64,000 nt of DNA from the NCBI GenBank assembly GCA_963791545.1, contig CAWBSR010000015.1, positions 434,001 to 498,000 of the forward strand, read 5' to 3'. Position 1 is the stretch's first letter. Every line of letters begins with the position of its first letter. Under the pieces are notes generated by a model that saw only the letters and a list, made by a program, of their open reading frames with translations, had not been told where the DNA came from and searched no databases. The DNA is from JALYXV01 sp963791545. GTDB taxonomy: Bacteria; Actinomycetota; Acidimicrobiia; Acidimicrobiales; Palsa-688. Below are positions 17,364 through 26,041 of the stretch, piece after piece. A program made the translations under genes and the position numbers.

Positions 17364-19292
17364 ATGCAACAGCTCCATCTAGTCGGATTCACAACCGATC
17401 ACAAGGGGCTTATTCTCGGAACGCGTCGTGGAACCGAGGAAGGAAGCTTCGTCGTCACTCTCGACCGGGCATTGGTCGAGCAGATCGAGGAGTTGCTTCG
17501 CCTCCAAGCCGAGGAAAGCGCCGGGAGCGGGGGATCGGGAGCCGGCGTCAACGGGACCATCGCCCCCCTGCGGCGCCCCAAGGTCGAGAGCAAGCTGACC
17601 CCCCGCGAGGTGCAGTCGCTGCTGCGCACCGGACGCAGCGTCTACGAGGTCGCGGAGACCGCCGGCATGTCGGAGGACTGGGTCGGTCGATTTGCCCCTC
17701 CCGTCCTGGCCGAGCAGGCCCGCGTCGTCGAGCGGGCCAGGGGCCTGACCTATGTCAAGCCCCGGATCGGCCCTTCGCTGCAACCCCTCGGAGACTCGGT
17801 GCTGTGGAACCTGGCCGAGAAGGGCATCGTCCTCGCCGGCCCCGCCGTCGAGGACGCCTGGTCTGCCTTCCAGCAATCGGAAGGCAGCTGGGTGGTCCGA
17901 GTGTCCTACCTGGCCGAACGGCGCCGCCAACACGGCGATTGGACCATCGATATGGCCCAGGGGACGTTGCGGGCCATCAACAAGCTGGCCAACGAACTTG
18001 GCTACGTGGAGCCCGGCCGGCGTCGGCCGGCTGCGTTGCCGCCCGCCGCTCCCGTTTCCGCGGCCGCTCAGCGAGCCGCGGCCGCCCCCCCCAAGCCGAC
18101 CCCGGCCCCGCCCCTCCCGCCCCGCCCGTCGGGCCGTCTGTCGCTGCTGAACAGCGGAGCGGGGGGTCTGGTGCGCCAGAGCCCGCCCTCGCGCCCGGCG
18201 CCGCCGCCGCGTGATCGATCGGGAGATTCCGCTCCCCCGGCGCCGCGACCGTCGCCGCGTCTTCCCAAAGACGGCGAACCGGCACCGTCGGCCCCGGAGT
18301 CGTCGGCTCGTCTTGGGTCCTCGGGCCCGGCTCCGAGCCGGGCGTCCGACGCCGCATCGACGTCGGATCGGGAACCCGGTCGGCGGTCCGGTTCCAACCG
18401 CGGGTCGGATCCGGGATCGCGCCCCCTAGGGAGTTCGGATCCTGGTGCTGGTGCTGGTGCTGGCCCGGCGGCGCGATCCGTCCCGGGTGGCGCCCCCGGG
18501 GCCGATCCCGGCACCGCCCCGCCGGAGCGTCGTCCCCGTCCCTTGCGGCCCCTTTCCGCCGAGGAGCGAACCCCGGCCCCGGCATCGTCGGAGCCCGCGT
18601 CACCGGCCGTTCCGCGTCCCCGCCGGGAGCGTCCCCTGCGTGCGCCGGCGAGGATCCCGAGCGATCAGTTGGCCGATCCGTCGCCGCCGAGCTCCCGCCG
18701 GGCCTCCTTGTCGCCGCCCGCTTCGGCGCCGTCCGATCCCGAGGGCCACCGGTTCGCCCCGGCCCGCGGTGCCGCCGAGCGGGGGCTGTCCACCACCGAG
18801 CGCTTCGGTGTCGGCGCCCCCGCGGAACGCGATTCCGAGCGGGTCCGCGTGTTTCGCCGGGCGCCAGCGGAGGACGGCGACGCTGACCGCTCGTCTTCCC
18901 TGCGGGCCCGTCCGCTGCGGGCCCGCAGGGTCTTCGATGCCTCCGACCCCGACGAGGGGCCGCCGCCGGCATCCCCGCCGGCGCAGCGGCAGTCGGATCC
19001 CGGCCAGGTCGATGAGGTCTACCAGGTGTTCACCAGCCTGGAAGCTGATGACCCGATCACGGCACCCGTGCCGGTGGTGGACGCCGATGAACCAGGCGAG
19101 GACGATCCGGGCCCGAGCCCCGAAACCGAACCCAACAGCGGCCGCGACCCTGTCCGGATCCGGGCCAGGCAAGCCGGTGCTGCCGAGCCGTCAGCGGGCC
19201 CGGCCTCGGCCCGGGGCCGGCCCGCCGATGAGAATCGGCAGGCGAAGCCAGGACGGCTCAAGCTCCGGCGCCGGCCCCCGGCGTCGCCGTAG
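17364..19292 (+). CDS. sepH: Septation protein SepH (DUF3071) with a very long disordered tail
   Basis: 642 residues from ATG 17364 (MQQLHLVGFTTDHKGL). The N-terminal 210 residues match SepH: a short beta domain, then LTPREVQSLLRTGRSVYEVA, a helix-turn-helix-like element, and ERARGLTYVKPRIGPSLQP. SepH binds FtsZ and stimulates its assembly at the septum in Streptomyces and mycobacteria. Residues about 215-640 are Pro, Ser, Arg and Ala-rich low complexity, making the protein roughly twice the usual ~340 residues; the tail ends in a basic Lys/Arg patch. A GTG at 17310 is an alternative start but precedes the conserved N-terminus. Confidence 0.9.
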   Translation: MQQLHLVGFTTDHKGLILGTRRGTEEGSFVVTLDRALVEQIEELLRLQAEESAGSGGSGAGVNGTIAPLRRPKVESKLTPREVQSLLRTGRSVYEVAETAGMSEDWVGRFAPPVLAEQARVVERARGLTYVKPRIGPSLQPLGDSVLWNLAEKGIVLAGPAVEDAWSAFQQSEGSWVVRVSYLAERRRQHGDWTIDMAQGTLRAINKLANELGYVEPGRRRPAALPPAAPVSAAAQRAAAAPPKPTPAPPLPPRPSGRLSLLNSGAGGLVRQSPPSRPAPPPRDRSGDSAPPAPRPSPRLPKDGEPAPSAPESSARLGSSGPAPSRASDAASTSDREPGRRSGSNRGSDPGSRPLGSSDPGAGAGAGPAARSVPGGAPGADPGTAPPERRPRPLRPLSAEERTPAPASSEPASPAVPRPRRERPLRAPARIPSDQLADPSPPSSRRASLSPPASAPSDPEGHRFAPARGAAERGLSTTERFGVGAPAERDSERVRVFRRAPAEDGDADRSSSLRARPLRARRVFDASDPDEGPPPASPPAQRQSDPGQVDEVYQVFTSLEADDPITAPVPVVDADEPGEDDPGPSPETEPNSGRDPVRIRARQAGAAEPSAGPASARGRPADENRQAKPGRLKLRRRPPASP

Positions 19293-19335
19293 GGACGACC
19301 GGCTCCTGACGGGCGGCGCCACCCTCGCCGGCCAG

Positions 19336-20439
19336 GTGCGCCGGGTGGGCCTGGCGGCGGGCCTCGACGCGGTGGGCATCGCCGCGGCCACCCCGTTTTA
19401 CGAAACTCGACGCCACCTCGAGGAGCGACGGGCGGCCGGCCTCCACGGCGGCATGGCTTTTACCTACCGCAACCCGGCCCGCTCCACGGACCCCGGTCGC
19501 ATCCTCCCCGGCGCCCAGGCCATCGTGGTCGGCGCCCTGCGGTATCCGTCGCAGCGCCCGGCCGCCGCCACCGACGAATCCGGCCGGGGTGCCGGCGTGG
19601 TGGCCCGCTACGCCTCAGCCGATCACTACGGGCCCCTGCGGGCCGCCTTGGGCACTGTCGCCCGGCAGTTGCAGGACGAGGGATGGCGGGCTGCGGTAGT
19701 AGCCGACGACAACGCCCTGGTCGACCGGGAAGCGGCCCGGCGGGCGGGGCTCGGTTGGTACGGCAAGAACACCAACCTGCTGATGCCCGGCCTTGGCTCG
19801 TGGTTCGTGCTGGGCAGCGTTGTCACCGACGCCCCCCTCCCCGTTGCCATCGAGCTGCAACCGGACGGCTGCGGTTCTTGCCGGCGCTGCCTCCCGGCCT
19901 GCCCGACGGGGGCCCTGGTGGCGCCGGGGGTGCTCGACGCCCGCCGCTGCCTGGCGTGGCTGGTGCAGGCCCCCGGGGTGTTCCCGTTGGAGTACCGCGA
20001 GGCGCTCGGCGGCCGGATGTACGGGTGCGACGACTGCCAGGAGGTGTGCCCGGAGAACCTGGCCGCGGCCCGGCGGGCCCAGGGCGCAGGCCCGAAGCCA
20101 GGACCCCACGACGAGCCCCGCGTCGACCTACTCGAGATCCTGGCGGCCACTGACGAGCAGCTTCTGGCCCGGCTCGGGCGGTGGTACATCCCCCGGCGCC
20201 AGCCCCGGTACCTGCGCCGCAACGCCCTCATCGTCCTGGGCAACACTGCCGACGGGGGAGACCCCGCCGTGGAGGCGACCCTGCGGCGCTGCCTCGGCGA
20301 TCCCGACCCGCTCATCCGAGGCCACGCGGTGTGGGCCGCGGCGCGGCTTCACCGGCGCGACCTGCTGGTCCTGGTGGCCGACGATGGCGATCCCGATGTC
20401 CGGCAGGAACGGGATCTCGCTTGGGCTGATCTGACGTAA
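19336..20439 (+). CDS. queG: Epoxyqueuosine reductase
   Basis: About 367 residues. The N-terminus is uncertain: GTG 19336 is the first ordinary start after the sepH stop, though CTG 19303 is in frame. The corrinoid-binding front part holds GLHGGMAFTYRNPARSTDP and DREAARRAGLGWYGKNTNLL with the conserved Asp. Two [4Fe-4S] ferredoxin motifs follow (CGSCRRCLPACPTGAL and YGCDDCQEVCPEN), then a HEAT-repeat tail (RYLRRNALIVLGN, IRGHAVWAAARL). It reduces epoxyqueuosine to queuosine in tRNA using cobalamin. It starts 43 bp after sepH. Cobalamin use fits the B12-dependent nrdJ further on. Confidence 0.92.
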   Translation: MRRVGLAAGLDAVGIAAATPFYETRRHLEERRAAGLHGGMAFTYRNPARSTDPGRILPGAQAIVVGALRYPSQRPAAATDESGRGAGVVARYASADHYGPLRAALGTVARQLQDEGWRAAVVADDNALVDREAARRAGLGWYGKNTNLLMPGLGSWFVLGSVVTDAPLPVAIELQPDGCGSCRRCLPACPTGALVAPGVLDARRCLAWLVQAPGVFPLEYREALGGRMYGCDDCQEVCPENLAAARRAQGAGPKPGPHDEPRVDLLEILAATDEQLLARLGRWYIPRRQPRYLRRNALIVLGNTADGGDPAVEATLRRCLGDPDPLIRGHAVWAAARLHRRDLLVLVADDGDPDVRQERDLAWADLT

Positions 20440-20529
20440 CCACCCGGCAGGTGACAGGCTGGGCATCGACCGGGCGGCCCGTTCCAGCCACCGGCGCCCA
20501 CCCGTCCCTTCGCCCCGCTCCGAGACGTC

Positions 20530-21676
20530 GTGCCCCACCTCCTCGTCACCAATGACTTCCCGCCCAAGATCGGGGGCATCCAGACCTATCTCTGGGAGCT
20601 CTGGCGGCGATTGCCAGCAGGCGAGGTCACCGTCTTCACGACCGGCCACCGGGGCGCCGAGGTATTTGACAAGGAGCAGGCCTTCCGGGTCGTCCGGAGC
20701 CGCTGGACGGTCCTGTTGCCCAACCGATTGCTGGCCCGGCGCATCCGCCGCCTGGCCGCCGCGGTCGGCGCCACGTCGGTGGTGCTGGACCCGGTCCTGC
20801 CGTTGGGTCTGCTCGGGCCCAAACTGGGCCTGCCCTACGGGGTCGTCCTGCACGGCACCGAGATCACCGTTCCCGGCCGGCTGCCGGTTACCCGCCCCTT
20901 GCTGGCCCGGGTGGTGTCGCAGGCGTCACTGGTCATCGCCGCGGGCGGCTATCCCGAGAGCGAGGCCCGGCGGGCGGTAGGTAGGGATCAGCCCTTCCCG
21001 GCGGTGGTTCGCATCCCACCCGGTGTCGACACGACCCGGTTCCGGCCCCTGGCGGCCATCGACCGGGCGGCCACCCGGGCCCGGCTTGGGTCTGCCGGCC
21101 ACCGGCCCGCTGGTCGTCAGCGTGAGCCGCCTCGTTCCCCGAAAGGGGATGGACACCCTGATCCGGGCCGCCGCCATACTGGCTCCCCAACATCCTGGCC
21201 TGACCGTCGCCATCTCCGGGGGCGGCCGGGACCTGCCCCGGCTGCGCCGGCTGGTCGAGCGGACCGGCGCCCCGGTGCGCCTGGTCGGCCGGGTCAACGA
21301 CCTCGACCTGCCGGCCCTGTACGGCTCCGCAGACCTGTTCGCGATGTGCTGCCGGCGCCGCTGGGCGGGCCTGGAGCAGGAAGGCTTCGGTATCGTGTTT
21401 CTCGAGGCCGCCGCCAGTGGGGTGCCGTCGGTCGCCGGCGACAGCGGCGGCGCCGCCGAGGCGGTGGAGGACGGCAAGACGGGTTTCGTCGTCGGCTCTC
21501 CGAGCGACCCCAAGGCGGTGGCAGCCGCCCTGGGCCGGCTCCTCGACGACCCGTGGCGGGCATTGGAACAGGGCCAGGCCGCCCGGGCCCGGGCCGAGGA
21601 GGAGTTCGAGTACGACACCTTGGCGGCCCGCTTGGAGGACGCCTTGATCACCCTGTCGAAGGGATCGCCGCCATGA
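20530..21676 (+). CDS. GT4 mannosyltransferase, PimB-like, interrupted by a frameshift
   Basis: The gene opens at GTG 20530 (PHLLVTNDFPPKIGGIQTYL, the GT4 acceptor domain of PimB/MgtA-type enzymes). The frame breaks near 21091: dropping the T at 21091 restores RLGLPATGPLVVSVSRL and continues to VPRKGMDTLIRA, EGFGIVFLEAAASG and DSGGAAEAVEDG, the donor-binding domain, ending at 21676. The joined product is about 381 residues, normal for the family, which adds mannose from GDP-mannose to phosphatidylinositol mannosides on the inner membrane face. One extra base looks like an assembly error or a recent mutation, since all motifs are intact. It overlaps the next gene by ATGA. Confidence 0.88.
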
Positions 21677-22347
21677 CCCGGCGCCGGCGGGAGCCGCCCC
21701 CGCCCTCGGCCTCGGCCTCGGCCCCGGCCCCGCCGTCGGCTCCGGCCCCGGTCGGAGGCGCCGACTCTTCGGCGACCGGAGCCTCGGCCAGCCGCGACCT
21801 GGCGGTCGGCGGCCGGCCCCGGCGCGCCATGCCCGGCGGCGCCGAGATGGTTCGGGAGCAGCGGTCGGCGGCCCGCCAAGGAGTCATGGCGCCTCGCGGA
21901 GACGAGTGGGCCGGGCGGGGAGCGGCGATCATCACCTCGGCCTGGGTCGGGACGCTGGTCTTCGTGGCCACCACCGCCCTGGCCGTGATCGTCCCGTCCG
22001 CTCGGATCCCTGTGGTTGCGGTCGACCTGCTGCTCTTTGTCGCCGGCAGCGGCCTGTACCTCTGGGGCTGGGGCGTGGCTGCAGGGCGGAGTCGCGAGGA
22101 CGAGATCAGCTTGTGGAATCTGATCCTGCTCGAGGACGTGGCCCCGCCCGCGGTGCGCCTGCGGTTGCTGGGCGCGGTGGCGATCCAGGTGGTGGTGGCC
22201 GCCGCCACGTGCTGGATCACCGCGGCCCTGGCCTTCGGCTGGCTGGTACCCGTGTGGGGCGTGGCCCACTGCGAATTCTGGGCCGCCCGCTACGGGGTGT
22301 TCGTGCCCCGCCCCCGCGACGGGATGGCGCGCCGCCACCGGCGGTAA
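21673..22347 (+). CDS. Multi-pass membrane protein with a disordered N-terminus
   Basis: 224 residues; ATG 21673 overlaps the stop of the glycosyltransferase (ATGA), implying coupled translation. The first 75 residues are Pro/Ala/Ser-rich and basic. Three hydrophobic spans follow (IITSAWVGTLVFVATTALAV, VVAVDLLLFVAGSGLYLWGW, LLGAVAIQVVVAAATCWITA) with a fourth weaker segment. No family recognised. Its place between a PimB-like enzyme and lipid-related genes suggests an envelope function. Confidence 0.78.
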   Translation: MTRRRREPPPPSASASAPAPPSAPAPVGGADSSATGASASRDLAVGGRPRRAMPGGAEMVREQRSAARQGVMAPRGDEWAGRGAAIITSAWVGTLVFVATTALAVIVPSARIPVVAVDLLLFVAGSGLYLWGWGVAAGRSREDEISLWNLILLEDVAPPAVRLRLLGAVAIQVVVAAATCWITAALAFGWLVPVWGVAHCEFWAARYGVFVPRPRDGMARRHRR

Positions 22348-22350
22348 TCT
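22345..22350 (+). promoter_or_regulatory. Leaderless-type -10 element (TAATCT)
   Basis: TAATCT ends 9 nt before GTG 22360; its TAA is the stop codon of the preceding gene. Confidence 0.45.
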
Positions 22351-22359
22351 CGCTCCGCC

Positions 22360-22584
22360 GTGGCCCTTGTCTTCGCCCTACTCGTGATGGAGTCGATCCC
22401 GCTGCTGGCGTTGCTCGACTGCTGCGGCCGGGACGGTTCCGAGTTCCCGGGCGGTGCCGAGGACCGCCGGAGTTGGATCCTCTGGCTCGTCGTGGGAGTC
22501 GCCACCGCCTGGTTCCTCGTTGGCAACGGGATCGTCCTCGGGTACTACTACTCCATTGTCCGGCCGAACACCGCCAGGTATTGA
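22360..22584 (+). CDS. Two-helix small membrane protein
   Basis: 74 residues from GTG 22360. Two hydrophobic helices, ALVFALLVMESIPLLALL and WILWLVVGVATAWFLVGNGI, flank a short polar loop with DCCGRDGSE and an acidic/basic patch. The C-terminus is polar. No known family. It sits in the envelope cluster between the multi-pass protein and the SRPBCC gene, all on the same strand with short gaps. Confidence 0.7.
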   Translation: MALVFALLVMESIPLLALLDCCGRDGSEFPGGAEDRRSWILWLVVGVATAWFLVGNGIVLGYYYSIVRPNTARY

Positions 22585-22609
22585 CGCCCGGGGAATAGAG
22601 AGAACCCAG

Positions 22610-23053
22610 GTGGACGAGCAGGTCGCCGAACGAACGATGATTCAGGCCACCCCGGAGGTGTTGTTCGCCATCCTCACCGACTTCGAGAGCTATCCCAGCT
22701 GGTCGGACGACATCAAGGGGGTGAAGGTGCTGGCCCGTGACTCGCAAGGGCGGGGCACCAAGGTCGCCTTCCGGGCGGCCGCCTTCGGCCGCAGTACCTC
22801 GCTCACCTTGGTGTACGACTACAGCGGGGCCCCCGAGCGCCTGTCCTGGGTCCAGGAATCGGGGGACCTCACCCGTTCCTACAACGGCTCTTACTCCTTC
22901 GAGACCTCCCCTGACGGCCGGGACGAAACGGAGGTCCAGTACCAGCTGGATGTCAGCTTGAGGGTCCCCCTGCCCGGTTTCGTGAAGCGCCGCGCCGAGA
23001 GCAGGCTTGGGTTCAAAATCCTTCGGGAGCTGAAAGTCCGAGCCGAGGTGTGA
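22610..23053 (+). CDS. SRPBCC (START-like) lipid/polyketide-binding protein
   Basis: 147 residues from GTG 22610. The sequence fits the polyketide cyclase/START-like fold: the opening strand VAERTMIQATPEVLFAILTD, then FESYPSWSDDIKGVKVL, and a long C-terminal helix ending RAESRLGFKILRELKV that closes a hydrophobic cavity. Members bind lipids or hydrophobic ligands. It overlaps the ArsA-like ATPase by GTGA. The same SRPBCC-ArsA pair lies near PimB' in M. tuberculosis (Rv2185c-Rv2184c, from memory), so a conserved but unexplained envelope role is likely. Confidence 0.88.
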   Translation: MDEQVAERTMIQATPEVLFAILTDFESYPSWSDDIKGVKVLARDSQGRGTKVAFRAAAFGRSTSLTLVYDYSGAPERLSWVQESGDLTRSYNGSYSFETSPDGRDETEVQYQLDVSLRVPLPGFVKRRAESRLGFKILRELKVRAEV

Positions 23054-24246
23054 CCCGATCAGCCGCCGCCGTGCCGTGCCGGGTGCTCCTGTTCACGGGT
23101 AAAGGAGGGGTCGGCAAGACCTCGGTGGCCGCGGCGACCGCGCTGCGCTGCGCCGACCTGGGCTTGCGGACCCTGGTGCTGTCCACCGACAGCGCCCACA
23201 GCCTGAGCGACGCTTTCGACTTCGAACTCGATGGCCGGCCCCGCCAGGTGAGCGTCGATCTCTGGGGCCAGCAACTCGACGCCACCGAGCGCCTGGAAGA
23301 GGCATGGGGCGACATCCAGGACTACCTGCGGGAGCTGTTCGGGTGGGCGGGGGTGGAAACGGTGGAGGCGGAGGAACTGTCGATCCTCCCGGGACTCGAG
23401 GAGATCTTCGCCCTCAGCGACATCAAGGGCCACGCCGACAGCGGCCAGTGGGACGTGGTCGTCGTCGACTGCGCCCCCACCGCGGAAACGATTCGCCTGC
23501 TGTCGCTGCCCGACATCCTGGCCTGGTACATGGAGCGGATCTTTCCCGTCGAGCGCCGGGTGGTGCAGACCGTCCGCCCCTTGCTGCGCCACCTCACCTC
23601 GATGCCCGTCGCCGGCGACCACGTCTTCGGCGCCGCCCGCCGCCTGTACGACGGGCTGGAAGGCGTCCGCGACCTGTTGACCGATGGTGAGCGCAGCACC
23701 ATCCGCCTGGTCGTCAACCCCGAGCGGGTGGTGATCGCAGAAGCCCGGCGGACGGCCACCTACCTTTCCCTCTTCGGGTACCGGGTGGACGCGGTGGTGG
23801 CCAACCGGCTCCTCCCCGAGGCCGTCACCGACCCCTGGTTCAAGTCGTGGAAAGAGGCCCATGCCGAGCATTTGGCGACCATCGAAACGGGCTTTGCCCC
23901 CCTTCCGGTGCTGCGAGCGGAACTGGCTACCGACGAGCTGGTCGGATTGGAGCGCCTCCGCGACTTCGCCGAGGCGGTCTACCACGATCTCGATCCCACG
24001 GCCATCCTCCATCGCGGCGAGCCGCTGAAGGTGGAGGCCCGCGACGACCTCCTGGTCCTCCGGCTGGAACTGCCCTTTGCGGTGCCCGACGAGCTGGACG
24101 TGGGCCGCCGCGACGGCGAGCTCCTGGTCCGGGTGGGCCCCCATCGGCGGGCGATCATGCTCCCCGATTCCCTGCGCCGCCGCCAGGTGGTGGGCGCCGA
24201 GATGGTCTCGTCGTGGCTGGAAGTCAGCTTCGGAGCCACGACATGA
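23050..24246 (+). CDS. ArsA/GET3-family ATPase
   Basis: 398 residues from GTG 23050, overlapping the SRPBCC stop. The deviant Walker A GKGGVGKT is at residues 17-24, the switch I region STDSAHSLSDAF follows, and VVVDCAPTAETIRLL is the switch II/Walker B part. Actinobacterial relatives lack the arsenite-binding Cys triad of true ArsA, and I see none here, so arsenic export is unlikely. The last ~80 residues form a small beta domain (LLVLRLELPFAVPDELDV) like the alpha-crystallin-type tail of actinobacterial homologues. No tail-anchored client is known. Confidence 0.9.
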   Translation: MTRSAAAVPCRVLLFTGKGGVGKTSVAAATALRCADLGLRTLVLSTDSAHSLSDAFDFELDGRPRQVSVDLWGQQLDATERLEEAWGDIQDYLRELFGWAGVETVEAEELSILPGLEEIFALSDIKGHADSGQWDVVVVDCAPTAETIRLLSLPDILAWYMERIFPVERRVVQTVRPLLRHLTSMPVAGDHVFGAARRLYDGLEGVRDLLTDGERSTIRLVVNPERVVIAEARRTATYLSLFGYRVDAVVANRLLPEAVTDPWFKSWKEAHAEHLATIETGFAPLPVLRAELATDELVGLERLRDFAEAVYHDLDPTAILHRGEPLKVEARDDLLVLRLELPFAVPDELDVGRRDGELLVRVGPHRRAIMLPDSLRRRQVVGAEMVSSWLEVSFGATT

Positions 24247-24542
24247 GCAGCTCCTCGCAGCGAGAACGGGCCGAGGCGGCATTCGGCCACATCCAGCACG
24301 CCGCCAGCGAGGTGATCGCGGCGGCCCACGATGCCCTCGACATGCTCGACGACGCGGTGACGACGGCCGGCCTCGCGGAGATGTTGGACACCGTGGGCCA
24401 GTTGAGCCAGTCGCTACTGAAACTGGCCCGGTCCCGCCTCGCCCGAGCGGCCCCGCCGCCGCCGTCCCCCTCCGCCGACGGGCCCCGCCCCGCTCCTGCC
24501 CCCCGCCCTCACAGCACCGTGCAGCGCATCTCGGTCCGCTGA
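24243..24542 (+). CDS. Small helical protein coupled to the ArsA-like ATPase
   Basis: 99 residues; ATG 24243 overlaps the ATPase stop (ATGA). Residues 8-70 are helical with alternating hydrophobic residues (EVIAAAHDALDMLDDAV, MLDTVGQLSQSLLKLA); the last 25 are Pro-rich. Unknown family. The tight coupling, repeated across SRPBCC-ArsA-this gene, suggests the three products act together. Confidence 0.75.
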   Translation: MSSSSQRERAEAAFGHIQHAASEVIAAAHDALDMLDDAVTTAGLAEMLDTVGQLSQSLLKLARSRLARAAPPPPSPSADGPRPAPAPRPHSTVQRISVR

Positions 24543-24579
24543 GTCCCTCACTGCGGCGAGGTTGCCAATCGGGCTGCCG

Positions 24580-24585
24580 TAGCCT
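24580..24585 (+). promoter_or_regulatory. Leaderless-type -10 element (TAGCCT) for the peroxidase
   Basis: TAGCCT ends 6 nt before ATG 24592. Confidence 0.55.
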
Positions 24586-24591
24586 CCCGGT

Positions 24592-25080
24592 ATGGCTATC
24601 TACGATGTCAATCTGGGCGGGCTGAGCGGCCAACCCCTCGATCTGCACCAGTTCCAGGGCCAAGCGGTGCTGATCGTGAACGTGGCGTCGAAATGCGGCC
24701 TGACGCCGCAGTACGCCGGGTTGGAGCGGCTCCAGGAGCGCTTCGAGGAGCGTGGCTTCACCGTGCTCGGGGTGCCCTGCAACCAGTTCGGCGCCCAGGA
24801 GCCAGGGACCTCCCAGGAGATCGCAACTTTCTGCTCGAGCACCTACGGGGTCACATTCCCCTTGACCGAAAAGGTCGAGGTCAACGGTGACCAGCGCCAT
24901 CCTCTCTACCGCCAACTCGTCGCGCAGGCTGACGCCGAGGGCGCGAGCGGCGATATCCAGTGGAACTTCGAGAAGTTCCTGCTTTCCCCGGAAGGAGAAA
25001 TCGTCGCTCGTTTCCGCCCCATGACCGACCCCGAGTCCGATGAGGTGGTCGGGGCGATCGAAGCCCTGCTCCCCAGCTAG
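24592..25080 (+). CDS. Glutathione-peroxidase-family thiol peroxidase
   Basis: 162 residues, normal for bacterial Gpx. Peroxidatic Cys35 lies in NVASKCGLTPQY; the catalytic Gln is in PCNQFGAQEPG and the Trp-Asn pair in WNFEKFLL. Cys80 region (PCNQF) could be the resolving cysteine of a thioredoxin-dependent enzyme; actinobacteria generally lack glutathione, so thioredoxin is the likely reductant. It removes hydrogen and lipid peroxides in the cytoplasm. Confidence 0.94.
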   Translation: MAIYDVNLGGLSGQPLDLHQFQGQAVLIVNVASKCGLTPQYAGLERLQERFEERGFTVLGVPCNQFGAQEPGTSQEIATFCSSTYGVTFPLTEKVEVNGDQRHPLYRQLVAQADAEGASGDIQWNFEKFLLSPEGEIVARFRPMTDPESDEVVGAIEALLPS

Positions 25081-25089
25081 CGGCGCCCG

Positions 25090-25956
25090 GTGGGACCGGT
25101 CGTACCGATCGTCGACCCCGACGATCGCCGGGTTGACGATTACCGCAACCTCACCGACGCCGAGCTTCGCCAGCGAGAGGAGCCGGGCGCGGGTCTGTTC
25201 ATGGTGGAGGGTCTCCTGGTCATCCGCCAACTCCTCCGGTCCGAGTACCCGGTGCGGTCGCTGCTGGTGACCGAGGCCCGATTCGAGGAGCTGCGCCCAG
25301 ATCTGGTGGCCGGTCCCGGCGGCTGGCCCGTCTACCTGGCCGCCACCGACGTGATGCGTGCCATCACGGGCTTCCACTTCCATCGGGGCGCGCTGGCGGC
25401 CGCGGGACGGCGGCCGCCCGTCCCCTGGGAGGCCATTGTCGGGGGCCAGCGGCTGCTGGCGGTGGCCGAGGACGTGGGTGACCACGAGAACATGGGGGCC
25501 CTGTTCCGCAACGCGGCCGCCTTCGGCGTGGGCGCCATTCTGTTGAGTCCGGGCTCGGTGGACCCCCTCTACCGGCGGGCGGTGCGGGTCTCGATGGGTC
25601 ACGTCCTCCGGGTTCCCTGGGCCCGCCTTGAGCCGTGGCCCCTGGCCCTGACGAAGTTGAAGGCGGCCGGATTTCGGGTTGTCGCCCTGACGCCCGATCC
25701 CGCGGCGCCGGAGCTGGCGGCCATCGAGGGACCGGTGGCGGTCCTGGTGGGCGCCGAGGGCCCTGGATTGTCACACGCGGCCCGTGACCAGGCCGACGAA
25801 TGCCGGCGCATACCGATGGAGTCCCGGGTGGACTCGCTGAATGTGGCGACCGCGGCCGCCATCGCCTTCTACCAGCTCGCCCCAAGGCCGCCGACCGGCG
25901 ATGCCGCCCCGGCCCGGGATCCGAAGTCGCCCCATCGCACCACCTTGGATCCCTAG
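25090..25956 (+). CDS. SPOUT-class (TrmH/SpoU) RNA 2'-O-methyltransferase
   Basis: 288 residues from GTG 25090, 9 bp after the peroxidase stop, with TAGCGG (25078-25083) spanning that stop. An N-terminal RNA-binding-like domain (FMVEGLLVIRQLLRS) is followed by the knotted catalytic domain: motif 1 NMGALFRNAAAFG, motif 2 VLVGAEGPGLS and motif 3 RIPMESRVDSLNVATAAAIA. It methylates ribose in rRNA or tRNA with SAM; the target cannot be read from sequence. Confidence 0.92.
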   Translation: MGPVVPIVDPDDRRVDDYRNLTDAELRQREEPGAGLFMVEGLLVIRQLLRSEYPVRSLLVTEARFEELRPDLVAGPGGWPVYLAATDVMRAITGFHFHRGALAAAGRRPPVPWEAIVGGQRLLAVAEDVGDHENMGALFRNAAAFGVGAILLSPGSVDPLYRRAVRVSMGHVLRVPWARLEPWPLALTKLKAAGFRVVALTPDPAAPELAAIEGPVAVLVGAEGPGLSHAARDQADECRRIPMESRVDSLNVATAAAIAFYQLAPRPPTGDAAPARDPKSPHRTTLDP

Positions 25957-26028
25957 TTCGACCGGGCGGCGGGAAATCCCGCCCCGCCCCGGCCCGGCCC
26001 GGCCCGGCACGCGCCGGGCGGAAGCACC

Positions 26029-26034
26029 TACCCT
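26029..26034 (+). promoter_or_regulatory. Leaderless-type -10 element (TACCCT) for the ROK kinase
   Basis: TACCCT ends 7 nt before ATG 26042. Confidence 0.55.
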
Positions 26035-26041
26035 CCCTTTG

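Noticed and set aside
18445..18462. GGTGCT simple repeat within sepH
   Set aside because: It encodes part of the low-complexity tail and needs no separate explanation.
23059..25602. 847-codon minus-strand frame
   Set aside because: Antisense to the ArsA-like, peroxidase and methyltransferase genes, with no motifs; also no start signal.
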